Positions 1 to 12,200 of a stretch of DNA of 64,000 nt are shown here, in pieces. Location of the stretch: NCBI RefSeq assembly GCF_030704535.1, contig NC_081822.1, positions 2,781,001 to 2,845,000 of the forward strand, given 5' to 3'. The position numbers were made by a program, and so were the translations under genes. Under the pieces are notes generated by a model. It was given only the letters and a program-made list of their open reading frames with translations, was not told the origin of the DNA and searched no databases. Origin of the DNA: Vitis vinifera. Taxonomy: Eukaryota > Streptophyta > Magnoliopsida > Vitales > Vitaceae. Positions within the stretch are counted from its first letter, which is position 1; each line of letters opens with the position of its first letter.

Positions 1-35
1 CAACCTCGGGGTAATATGTAGATATGTATTTCTGA

Positions 36-900
36 ATATCTATGCTTGATGACTTGAATGTTCATACTGACAAGGCTCGTGATTCATAACTTCAACTTTA
101 GCTAAAAAGTTGCAATCACCACCAAAATTGACTGAGAAAGTCAACAAACACTGCTATATAAAATATTATTCGGTTCATTGTAAAGATAAGATGAATCCAA
201 TACAAAAAATACGCTTCCAATTGTCTTTTTTTCTTTTGTGAATTAAAATAACTTACATTTACATCAACTTGGATGCCAAAATGTCTATCTCTTTTTCTAT
301 CATTTGTTTTTTCTTATATATCTCGATATATTTGTAAAATCAAGTTACCATTATATCCATGTAAATTGATATTTTCATTTTTAATTGTCCTACACTTCTT
401 TTTTAAGAAGGTGACTTTCTATCTTGGCTTAAAATGGTGTATAAAAAGTATAAAATCGACTACAAAATTTGTAATCATCCTATAAAAAAATTGTCATTGT
501 CTTATGAAATGTTTGGATTAATAGAAACCGAGTGTTTTTTTTTTAATATCAAATCAAACCTTTTTCCTCTTATTGAGAAAACTACCTTAAAGTTACTTTA
601 AGATTATATGATTGACTCCTATTTTTAATACGAATGATACAATGTCCCTCGAATTATGGAAAAAATGATTCATTGGATTCCTTCCATTAATGGAATATTT
701 AAATTAAATTTCAATGGTTCAATCATATAGAATAAAAAGTGAAAGTGCATTAAGACGAGTTACTAGAGACTTTAATGGAACTATAAAAATAGTTGTAAGT
801 TAACATATATGTAATGCTTTAATAATTATTACGGAATATATAGCTTTAAGAAATGGTGTGTTAGCTACTATAAACAATGGGTTCTTAAAACTAAAAACTC
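36..900 (+). mobile_element. Decayed retrotransposon RNase H remnant, copy 1
   Basis: This is the first of two direct copies of one sequence; the shared 'gatgacttgaatg' lies at 48 and again at 970. Read in frame with stops tolerated, about 675-890 gives the pattern of a plant non-LTR RNase H domain (RVT_3 type): WIPSINGIFKLNFNGS, then RDFNGTIKIVV, then ITEYIALRNGVLA. Several stops interrupt it, so it cannot be functional. The start of the domain is kept here but lost in copy 2. Boundaries are approximate. The domain call is from pattern recognition only. Confidence 0.5.
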
Positions 901-957
901 TTCATTAATTATAACTCAATTATGATTAAGTTTAAATATATATTTTAACAAACTTGA

Positions 958-1740
958 ATATCCACACCCGATGACTTGAATGTCCATACTGACAAGACTC
1001 ATGATTCCTAACTTAAACTTTAGCTAAAAAACTATCATCATTGTTGAAATTGATTGAGAAAGTCAATGAACACCATTATATAAAATATTATTTAATTCAT
1101 TATAAAGATAAGATGAATCAAATACAAAAAATACGCTTCCAATTGCCTTGGTTTCTTTTGTGAATTAAAATAATTTACATCACATCAATTAGGATGCCAA
1201 AGTGCCCATCTCTTTCTCTCTCATTTGTATTTTTTGATATATTTTGATGTATTTGTAAAATCAAGTTACCATTATATACGTGGAAACTGATATTTTAATT
1301 TTTAATTGTCCTACACTTCTTTTTTATGCGGGTAACTTTCTATCTTGGCTTAAAATGGTGTATATAGAATATAAAATTAACTACAAAATTTGCAATCATC
1401 CTATGAAAAAATTGTTATTGTCTTATCAAATATATGGATTAATAGAAATTGGGTATTTTTGTGGAAGATCAAATCAAATCCTTTTCCTTTTATTGAGAAA
1501 ACTATCATAAAGTTAAAAAATCTTTAAGATTAATGATTCAATGATAGAAAATAATAAGTGAGAGTGCATCAAATTGAGTTACCAAAACTTTAATGGAACT
1601 ATAAAAATAGTTGTAAGTAAACATATATGTAATATTTTAATAATTATTACAAAATGTATGACTTTAATAGATGTTAGAAATAAGGAGTTCTTAAAATTTA
1701 AAATCGAAGGTGATTAAAAAATAATGATAGATTGTTACAA
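958..1740 (+). mobile_element. Decayed retrotransposon RNase H remnant, copy 2
   Basis: Second copy of the preceding remnant, offset by 922 bp at the left end and about 806 bp at the right end, so roughly 116 bp have been lost in the middle (around 1515-1540). It keeps the later part of the RNase H pattern, including NFNGTIKIVVSKHICN and, near 1700-1735, KIEGD-stop-KIMIDCYN, which resembles the IEGDS motif of plant RVT_3 domains. Copy 1 lacks that end, so the two copies complement each other. No intact reading frame remains. Confidence 0.5.
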
Positions 1741-2680
1741 CAAAAAGTAATATTAATAGTTTCATTATATTATTAATAAATGATATTTGAAAATTATTTT
1801 AAGATCTAAATGATTGTCGTCATATTTATAAAAAAATAAATAAAATAACAGAATGTTTAGTTAAAAAATGTATCTGTAATATAAAGTTCATCATTTAGTA
1901 TTCAAAATTTAGTAAAAATGTTATAAAGTTTTGTTTCAAAGATTATTGTAACTCGTTTTTTAATAAAATTTGTAGATATTCTGTTTCATAGCCTATTTTC
2001 ATAAAATAAAATAAAATTATAATTAAGAAATTAAGAAATGATTTGTAAATGTGCATATTCAATGGGTATAAATTCAAAGAAAATAAATATTTTTAATTTG
2101 AAACTAAGATATTAATTAATAATTAATCATTCTCGTTTAATTATTAAATTAAAGTTTTATATAAAGATTACAAATTACGGTTATTAAATTAATTGAGAAA
2201 CATAAAGGAAATTAAATTATGAAAATAAAACTCCACCGATAATTGTAATTTAAATGATTGAAAATTAATGTCACCATTATAATTAGATAATGAAAAAAAA
2301 AATACAGAACCAAATACGAGGTACGATGTATAATAAAGGGTAGAAAATAATTTATACCTCATAAAGTAAAATAAAGGATATCAGTGTGATCATACTCAAA
2401 CAAGGCATGTATGATTGATTAAGATATCTTTTTAATTTTAAAAATAAATAAAATAATGAGCACTCCACTAGTCCACTCTGGAGGCGGGTCAATTGCTTGA
2501 GGATCAAGGCAGGCCTACCAAACAAACCAATGAAGTCAAATTTATTGGGCTGTCAAACAGCCCTTTTTGAAAATGGTTAACCAATAATTTTTTTTTATCT
2601 TAAAAATTAATTTTTAAATAATTTCATGAAGAATAAGTCCACAAAAAATAATTACTTTTATTTTTATTTTTCAATAAAAT

Positions 2681-2743
<63 letters not shown>

Positions 2744-2990
2744 TATTTTCAAACATTAACAAACAAACCATATGTTTCTTTATTCATTCTAATATTGTTT
2801 TTATTTAAAAACTTAACTTTTTTTTGTTAGATTATTTAAAAATATAAATAAATAAATAATAATTTTTATTTTAATTATTTGAATCAAATTATAACGACTC
2901 ATGCCCGTATATGAAACTAATAAAAAATCTTATTCATCAAACACGGATATGGAGGGATAAAAAAGAAAATGTATATAATAATATACAAGA
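1741..2990. other. Gene-free AT-rich spacer
   Basis: I see no coding potential here on either strand. The stretch is very AT-rich except for a short GC-richer patch near 2460-2570 that shows no recognisable motif. A long AT microsatellite sits inside it and is listed separately. The only open frame of any length, at 2626-2808, is built from that repeat. Confidence 0.6.
2684..2739. repeat. (AT)n microsatellite
   Basis: About 28 uninterrupted AT units. It is likely to be length-polymorphic. Confidence 0.95.
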
Positions 2991-2998
2991 TATAAATA
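2991..2998 (+). promoter_or_regulatory. Candidate TATA box for the ascorbate peroxidase gene
   Basis: TATAAATA lies 257 bp upstream of the APX start codon, which would allow a 5' leader of roughly 225 nt. The surroundings are AT-rich, so chance matches are likely. No transcript evidence is available. Confidence 0.3.
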
Positions 2999-3254
2999 TT
3001 TTTATTGTGGACTAAAATTATAAGGAGCGAAAAACATACTATGGTTGTGAGATCTTCGATTCATGCCGAGGAATGTTTGGTGAGAAGAAGAGAATAGAGA
3101 AATATACAGGATAAAGTCGGAAAACAGCCAACACAGGAGAGGGAGTGGATAAAAGCAAACCCACAGCCAAACGACACCTATAAGTTGGCTCCAATTGGTG
3201 ATTCCGAAAAAAGAGTGAGGCAGCCACACACATAAAAGAGGAAAGTGAAATCCA

Positions 3255-6200
3255 ATGGCGGAGGCTTTCTCACTCTCTCTGACACCACCGCAAATGGCTT
3301 CTCTGAGTGGCGCCGCCGCGGCCTCCTCCCGCCTCCTCCCCAGAGCGCGGCTCGGTTTTTCAACTTCGTCTTCAACTCCTTCTCCTTCTTCACTCTCCCT
3401 TTCCTCTCTCAAAGGCCTCCGATCCTCTCCTCTGCTCTCTCACCTCCTCCACCGTCAGGTTCTCTTTCTCTCTATTTTCGTGTCTATATTTTTATGCGAT
3501 TGTATTGATTCTGAACCTCATTTTCTTTTTCCTTTTTTTTTTTTTTTTTTTTGCAGAAAACGACTTCGGTCCGTGCATCCAGCGGTGGCTTGGGTTTCAG
3601 CTCCGTGGCGGCTCCGAAATGCTCGGCATCCGATCCGGATCAGCTGAAGAGTGCTAGAGAAGACATCAAGGAGCTTCTCAAATCTAAATTTTGTCATCCT
3701 CTTTTGGTAATGCGCTCAATTTTAATTTCTTGTTTGGAATTTTTTTTTTTTTTTGGGTGATGCAGCTTTCTGATTCAATGAAATCTATTGTTGAATTTCT
3801 AGATGATTTCGCTTTAAACTAAATTATTGCATAATCTCCTCTTTCTTTTGCTACCATTTCTCGACATGAATGTCCATCCAACACTGGCTGTGAAACAATA
3901 TCTTTAGAATCCGCTGCCTCTGAAACCATTATTCCTGTATAGCTGGTCCTCACCCATAGTATTTTCTGGTTTTGCTTTTAAGAGTTATGCTATTCTCTCC
4001 TAAGTCTTAACCAATGTTTGGAATTGTGAGACATATAAATGCCTTTTATTTTGGAAGAAAAAAAATTGATCGTATTTTTTCGAAGAAGCAACTTGGGCAG
4101 TTGGTTACCATTGCATTACTTTTAAATCATGTTTGGTTTACAATCCAAATATTCAATCCATGTTTGTTGGTTGGTGGAGATGAGATAAATTATCTCATCA
4201 CATGTTCATTCAGATGTGATAACTTATCAAACTTTTTTTATTGAAAAATTATCTAAAAGGGTGTTTTGTGCAAAACGAGGAAATAAAGGGTTATCTAGTT
4301 ATTAAATTCCTTTGGAGGACCCAACTTATGAGAAGGCAATTTTACATGATTCACCTCTTGTCAATTACTCCATACAAATATGAGAAAAAAAGCAATGAGA
4401 TTGCTTAAATGAAGTCGAAAAAACCCGGGGAAGAGAGAATATAGGAAAAAATAAATAAATAAAATTAAAATTAAGAAAAAATTTCATAAAAAAGAAAAAC
4501 AAAAAAAAAAGGAAGGAAAAAAAATTATATATATATATGTATTCTTATTTTATTATAAAAAACTAAGTTTTTTTACTTTTTGTTCGTGTACATCGTGTAT
4601 ACTCTTTTCTTTTTAATATAGTTGCTTTTACCTATAAAAAAAACTAAGTTTTTTGAAATACATTTTCTTTAGTTGTTTATTTTATTTGATTTCTTTTTAT
4701 AAAAAAGCAGTAGAAGAGGAAAGTTAATTTCCAATATTTGATATGAAAACCAAACCCCAAAGTCATTGTGCCATTTTGTACACGTTGCAACAAACTTTGC
4801 ATTTGCTCGTGAGTAACCAATTCATAACCTTGTTATCTCAAAAAAATGAGTTGTCATTTTCCACAGGCACCCATCAACCAAATAACATACAAATATTTGC
4901 TCGAGAGTATAGCATGATAACAAATGATTATTAGTTTTGTAAAAAAGTTTAAAATTTTGTAAGTATGGTTTTGTGGGAATGTATCTTAATGTTAGTGTAT
5001 TTGTATAATAAGTGTAGTGCAATTGTGTTATACCTTTATAATAAAGGTTTTAGAAATGTTTATTTATACCTTATTGGTAGTGGTATTAACATATCATACT
5101 AGTGCATTAGCATCATCCATTCGATACATTAAAATTGCTTAATAATTTTTATAAAAAACCTACAAGGCTTATGAATTCAAATTGGTACTTTATTTGGCTT
5201 AGGGAGTATAGTATGATCTGACAAAATTGTTAGTTTTGTAAAAAAAGTTAAAAAATTTCCAAATTAGGTAATGTCACAATATATCATAATATTAGTATAT
5301 TTATTTATTTGATAAACAAACAAAAAATAATATCACAAACAAAAAGAGAAAATACATGAAAAAATGAAATTAAGGCACACTAAAGTACACGTGGAGTGTA
5401 CTAAAGGCGACAAGCAAAAAGAGAGGCAAAAGAAGAGTACAACAATTTCTCCAAGCTAATTTTCCCTTAAAAAATGAACGAAATTTGTCATAGACATAGA
5501 AGACCCATCCAAGTGAAGTCTTAACACCTTTGAAGAAATGATGCATAAAAGAGGATTTAAGCAATTGTTCTAAAATTTCCACATTATCAAAAGCTCCCCC
5601 ATTTTGTCATGCGAAATGGTCTAAAAAAGGATCAAAGTGGTAGGCAACCAAGCTCTCTTCAACCTTCTTCCTACATAAGATCCATTCCAACTTTGTAACA
5701 TTGGTTTAATTGAGGAGTGAATTACCCATTTCAATTTGAATGAAGAAAAAACTAACTGTTGTAGGATCCCTGTTGTAGAGCAATGGAGAAACATGTGATT
5801 GATAGATTCCTCTTCCTTTTTACACTTATAGCTTTTATTCAGTAGAGACACCTTTTTTCTTTTCGAGAGATCTAGAGCCAACCTCCTTCCCCATGTTGCT
5901 TCGTATGCAAAAAAACCTACTCTTATTGGGATCCACGAGTTTGAAATGACTCTAGTTAGGAAAATCTTTGAACCACTAGGCACCAACAAGTAATAGAAAT
6001 CTTTAATTGAGAACCTTCCACTCCTTGGCTCCAACCATTCTATACTCTTAAGTCCTGCCTTACTACTTGCTTTTGAAGAGTTTGCAAGAAAGCCACCACC
6101 ACCTTTAACTCTAATCAAGGAAGTGTATAGAGAAATGGGGATTCCAATGACCCCCCTTCCCCCATCTTGCTCTCACATATTGGATACCCACGACTCCTTT

Positions 6201-9200
6201 GATCTAGCAATGACAAATGAAGTAGGAAAAAAGTCTTTTAGCAATGCTTTTCCACACCACTTGTCTAACCAAAATTTAACCATCCTCCCATTCCCTATAA
6301 TGAAGTGTACTTTGCTTTTAAAATCCTCCTATTTTTAACCAATAGCCTTCTAAAACCCGACTCTATATGCCCCTCTTAGCACCTCAAAACATCATCCTCA
6401 CTCGTCCTCCCCAAGCTTCTCAACTATCGCCCACTTCCACATACTCACTTTCCAAGGGAAATCTCCAACTACACTTGCCTAACAAAGAGTCATTGAGAGC
6501 AAAAGGCTTCCTAATGCCAAGCCTTCATTTTTTCTTACATATGCATGTAATAGACTAGCTAACTAGATTAAGTTTTTTCTCTCGAATGTTAGTATATTTA
6601 TGTTGTAAGTATCATATATTAGTATTGTGCATATATTTTATAATAAAAGTAAAAGTAGTATATATTCCTTTTCATGTCTTCATTAGCATCCAATACATCA
6701 TACTAGTGTATTTTGGGGTTTTAGTTGAAGGATATTTTCAGGATTTTTGCCTTTGGAGGACCCTTTTTTTTTTTTTTTCATTTTTTCTATCCTCCAAAGG
6801 ATTGAAACAAACTAAGCAACCCTTTAAGATCCTTATCATTCTCAACCTACCTTTTTAGATAATTTTTCCCTTTTCTATATCCCCTCTACATGGAATACAA
6901 TAATTTTAAGTTGAGATATGAGATATACATATCCTATGGATCATAGATTTATTCCTTTCCTCTATTTTTTTCTTTAAATTTTTATTATCCAATTATAAAA
7001 AAGGCTTTTGACTATGAATTTAAATTTTTAGTCCAAAAAATAAAAGAATTAAAAAAAAATGTATTAGTACAACCTAAAATATGTAGTATCATTTAATATA
7101 ATTTTTAATATATGCAAAATGCTTCTATATATTTAACAATATAATGTAATATGTTTTTATTTATAAATTTTAAATATTTTAATCATGAATATTATTAATA
7201 AAGAAATAAAAAATTACTTATTGGTGCATATTTCGATACATTTCCTCTTTTTTTTTCAAATAGAAAGTCTTATATAAAATATAGAAAGTCTTATATAAAA
7301 TATAGGAATTCTTTAACAAAAGTTTGGGAGATACCTTATATATTTGAAAACACTTTCAAAAATTTTAAAACTTAAGAACATAAAAAATTTTCACTTCCTC
7401 AATTTTTTAAAATTTGAAAAGAGTTTTTAAGAATACAAGGTAAATTTTTTACTTTTTTGAATTGGACTTTTTATTTTTAAAGAAAAAATAGTGTGCCCAA
7501 ACACTAGCTAAATTATTAATTATAGAATGATTTTCAAATAATACTAAATATGAGAGAGATTTTATACTTTTGATAGAAATGCAATATAGTTTTACATTCC
7601 ATTTCTTATTCATTTTACAAATCAAACATGAGGATGATATAACATATATTATTAGATATAATATCCTAGGATATCTTATCCTATTGAAAATGATATCTTA
7701 GGATATGTAAATTCTATCCTATTTTATTTGACTAACCAAACATAACCTTAGTGATTAGTGTAATAGAAGGATTGGGAATATATGAGACTAGCTATTACTT
7801 TTAATTTGTATGTTGGGAAGCTTTTGACATTGTTTAGTAGAAAAAAAAGTTTATAAATAATATAGTTATATTTATCTGTTTAAATCATTTTATATTAAAT
7901 TTGGATGACGAGTCTTAATTCTTTTCTCATGTTGACATGTCAAAAATAAAAGCAAAACTAAAGGAAGATGGAGGACCAGCACACTAGAGAAGAGGTTATA
8001 AAATCAACAGATCTAGAAAACTAGTGTTAATTTTTTTCATCTCACATTGATACTTACTCATGTTATCATGTGTAATCTTACAAATCTTCAGTTTTTGTTA
8101 GTCTCCCATCAGGTATTCCCTATCTGAGCTTTATGTTGTTGTGCTTGTTGGATGGCATAGGTCTATGATTTTTTAAGTAGTTTGACATAATGTTAACTAG
8201 GCATCAAGCAAATAGTCTTTTTAAAAAGGATCTTTGGATGTGTCTGGTTTGCTTGTTTAGATGCAAAGACAAAGAGAGATATAAGCATAAAGGCTTTCTC
8301 GTTGGTACAAAGATAAGTATATTAGAAACAATATTAATTTAGGAAGCAATCAATGGAAAAGTAATTCATCCAAATTCTAACAATAACTAATAATAATAAA
8401 ATATTATATAAATCAGAAAAGTACTTCATCTAAATTCCAACAATCAATAGTAATAATAAACTATTATATTAATTAGAAAAGGATAGGGATTAAAAAAATC
8501 TGATAAAGACATGCAGATGCGCTTCTCTTGAGAGAAATTATGCCTCTTCTAAACAAAGTTGATTGACTCTCTTCCCCAATATACAACAATCTTTAAACTC
8601 AAATTGTTGCAGAAATTTGACTCCACGAACCAAATTTCACCTGTTGCTCACCAAAATCAATTAAAACAATAGAACATATCATAGTAGAGTTTTTATATTA
8701 CCAAATATCTAATATAAAAAGCTTGGTTTGATACATCAAAATCCCTAATTCTCTTAAAAAATCTCCCCCACCTAGAACATTTACAAAAGGTAAAATAAAA
8801 TTAACAAAATAATAAAATTATGTGATTAAAATATGTGTGTGCGTCTATATATATGTACGTATGTATATATAATTAAAAAATAACATAAATATAATAACTA
8901 TAGATTTTAATTTAGCTGTAACATAATGTTAACTAGGCATCAAGGAGATGGTCTTTTTAAAAAAACGACCTTTGGATATGTTTATTTAGATGCTAAGACA
9001 AAGTAGAAAGATGAGTAAAAATGGTTTCTCTTGAAACAGGTTCGCCTAGGATGGCATGACGCAGGTACTTATAACAAGAACATTGAGGAGTGGCCTCTAA
9101 GAGGTGGAGCAAATGGAAGTCTGAGATTTGAAATTGAGCTGAAACATGGGGCCAATGCAGGTAATGGTTTGACATTGTTTATAATTTAGTTTGGTTGACA

Positions 9201-12200
9201 GACATTGTCCTCACAATCTGGCATCTCAGGTCTTGTTAATGCAGTGAAACTTCTTCAGCCTATCAAAGACAAGTATTCTGGTGTGACATATGCAGACTTA
9301 TTCCAATTGGCCAGTGCTACTGCCGTGGAGGTCTTGCTTAATCTTCCATTGGAGTCAATGTTAATTGAAATTGCTGAGCTATTAAAAAAAATATATATTG
9401 ACCAAATCCTTCAAAATTTCAGGAGGCTGGCGGACCCAAAATCCCCATGAAGTATGGAAGGGTGGATGCTTCAGGACCTGAACAGTGCCCAGAAGAAGGG
9501 AGGCTTCCTGGTAAGATAACTGTGACTAAGTGGAGCATGTACAAATTCAATAGTGTATTTGTTAAAGCTTGATGCCTCTCTGATATATATGTGGAGTTCA
9601 AAAGGATCAGGGTGGAAATAAATGCGACATAATGGCACAAGTTATTTAGTCTAGCCAAATGGATTGGGTTTTGCTCAGGAGCATATGCGACATAATGACC
9701 ATCTCTTTTAGAGGTTTGGGGAGTTCCGTTAGAGGCAAGACCCTTTGGCAAATTGTTTGCCTTATTTTTCCTTGGATTGTGTGGCGAGAGAGAAATGATA
9801 GGATTTTTAGGGAAAAGTGGAGGATGGTAGAGACACAGTGAGATCTACTTCATTTCTATTCCTCTTTATGGGCTTCTTGTACTACTATATTTAAAGGCAC
9901 TCCCCTCAATGTTATTCAACTTAATTGGCGTTTGGCTTGTCAATAAAAAAAAGTGGACAACAATGAGAGGAGCTTTGATCAGTTTTGATAAATAGCCATA
10001 ATTGGACTAGTTTTTGTATAGGTTTCCTTATATAGTGGAGGAGCTTAAGTCACATTTCTGATCAGATTCTTATATTTTGTTGGGAGGATCCATCCTCCTT
10101 CTCTTGCTCTTTTTACCAAGTATTGATATTTCATACCTACAGGCATGGGATCTTACCTTGTTCAACCTATTTTGGGAAGATTTAATCAGTATAGTATTCT
10201 GTCAACAAATTCTATTTGAGCTTTAATTTTTCTTTTCTGTTGCAAATTAGCTTGCTTGAAGTGTATTGTTGAATCATAAATTTAGGTGAACTTCTGTTTT
10301 TTTGTATTTATGATTTAATTCATTGTCATCTGTACCAACTAACTTTTGAAGTATTGATTTGATGTTTAGATGCTGGCCCCCCTTCACCTGCTGATCATCT
10401 ACGTGATGTTTTCTACAGAATGGGGCTAAATGACAAGGTTATATTCATCAAGTTCACATTACTTTATTCTTAAGTGTTATCTCTATTGATATATGATGTT
10501 TACTGTTGAACTTTTTGATCTTTAGGAAATAGTTGCATTATCGGGTGCACACACGCTAGGAAGGTCCAGACCGGAACGCAGTGGTTGGGGAAAGCCGGAG
10601 ACTAAGTATACGGTATTTGTCAGCATTTTTATTAAATGATGCTAAGTAATGCAGTTTTAAGGGCAACTCAAGTTTGGAATTCCTCAACTGTATTCTCATT
10701 TGAGGTTTTTCTACTGAAGTGTTAGTATGAAAAATCTGCTAATTAGCCATCATAGAAGATTTGAAATGATTTCTATAGTCATTGTTAACAGCTATTAAAA
10801 CATTCTCTTCTTTAAACCTACTAAAGGTAAAGATTCACTCGTTTTGAAATGATTTCTATAGTCATTGTGAAGAGCTATTAAAACATTCTCTTCTTTAAAC
10901 CTACTAAAGGTAAAGATTCACTCGTTCGTCTTCCCTTATCTACCCTGAAAAGGAGATTTGCTAATCATTTAGGGGAAGAGCCGTTGGCTTAGGATCATTT
11001 CTATGTGGCTAACCATTGATAGAGTTAATCCACTATAATCTAGTGTGGAAATAGCTTTGCTTAATTACATGCAGTTTAGGTAACTGAACTAGTGGTTTTC
11101 AGTGACCATCCACTGATATTAGTTGTATGCTCTTATCATCAATGATCCAGGATATTTAGTAATGCAGGGTTGCTATGCTATGCTCTGCACATTTTATACT
11201 ATCCCACTTGGGCATCACAATTCACTACTTTTCCTTTGTTTGTTCCTTGTGATACTTTTGTTTTTGGACGGGCAATAGATCAGAATGTTTTAAAACTTAT
11301 CAAAAAAAAAAAAAGATCAGAATGTTTTAAGAGGTGCCTAACAAAAAGAAGGGGTGTGGCCCATGGACAGATGATGTATATAAGAAGTGCTCAAAAAACT
11401 TGCTTACAACACTACTAATCTAACCAATCCTCCCACTGTCTACAAAGCCCAAGAAAGGCAACAAATAAAGTCCCTTATCCCTGCCTGACCACCGAAATAA
11501 TGACTTGAGAACCATATCTTTCAGCTTCATGCAAGACCTTTCCAATCCTCCACACATTCCTCTATTGTGCTCCTTGAACTCTGCAGTCTGCATGTTTATT
11601 GGTTGTTTTATGTTATTGATTTTGCTTCTATTAGAATGTATACAATAAACAATTGCAAACATTGCTTACTTCCAATGGGACGTGAGTTGAAAATTGGTTG
11701 ACAATCAATTAATGAACTAGTCTAGTAATGATAATAATGAACTCTGAGGAATTTAATTCAACTGTTGTTATTTGACAGAAAGATGGACCAGGGGCACCAG
11801 GAGGACAGTCCTGGACAGTGCAATGGCTGAAGTTTGATAATTCTTACTTCAAGGTGTGGAACCAGAACAACCTGTATTATTATTTAAGGAAAGAAGACCT
11901 GGGTGTTTTGGTGGATTGTGGGGAAATATAGAACTTCATTTTGCTGATTGTGTGTGATCTTATGTAGGATATCAAAGAAAAAATAGATGAAGAACTACTT
12001 GTGTTGCCAACTGATGCTATTCTTTTCGAAGATCCATCTTTCAAGGTAAAACAGATTGATGTTCTGGGGAAGCCAGTTATGGTGTGCATCATCGTTTATT
12101 TTGTTTTATTTTTTATTTTTTTAATGAAATGTTGCATACTTGGCAGGTATATGCTGAGAAATATGCGGTAGATCAAGAAGCATTTTTCAAAGATTATGCT

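Noticed and set aside
3002..3412. Minus-strand frame of 136 codons
   Set aside because: It is antisense to APX exon 1 and its leader. The plus-strand gene explains the region.
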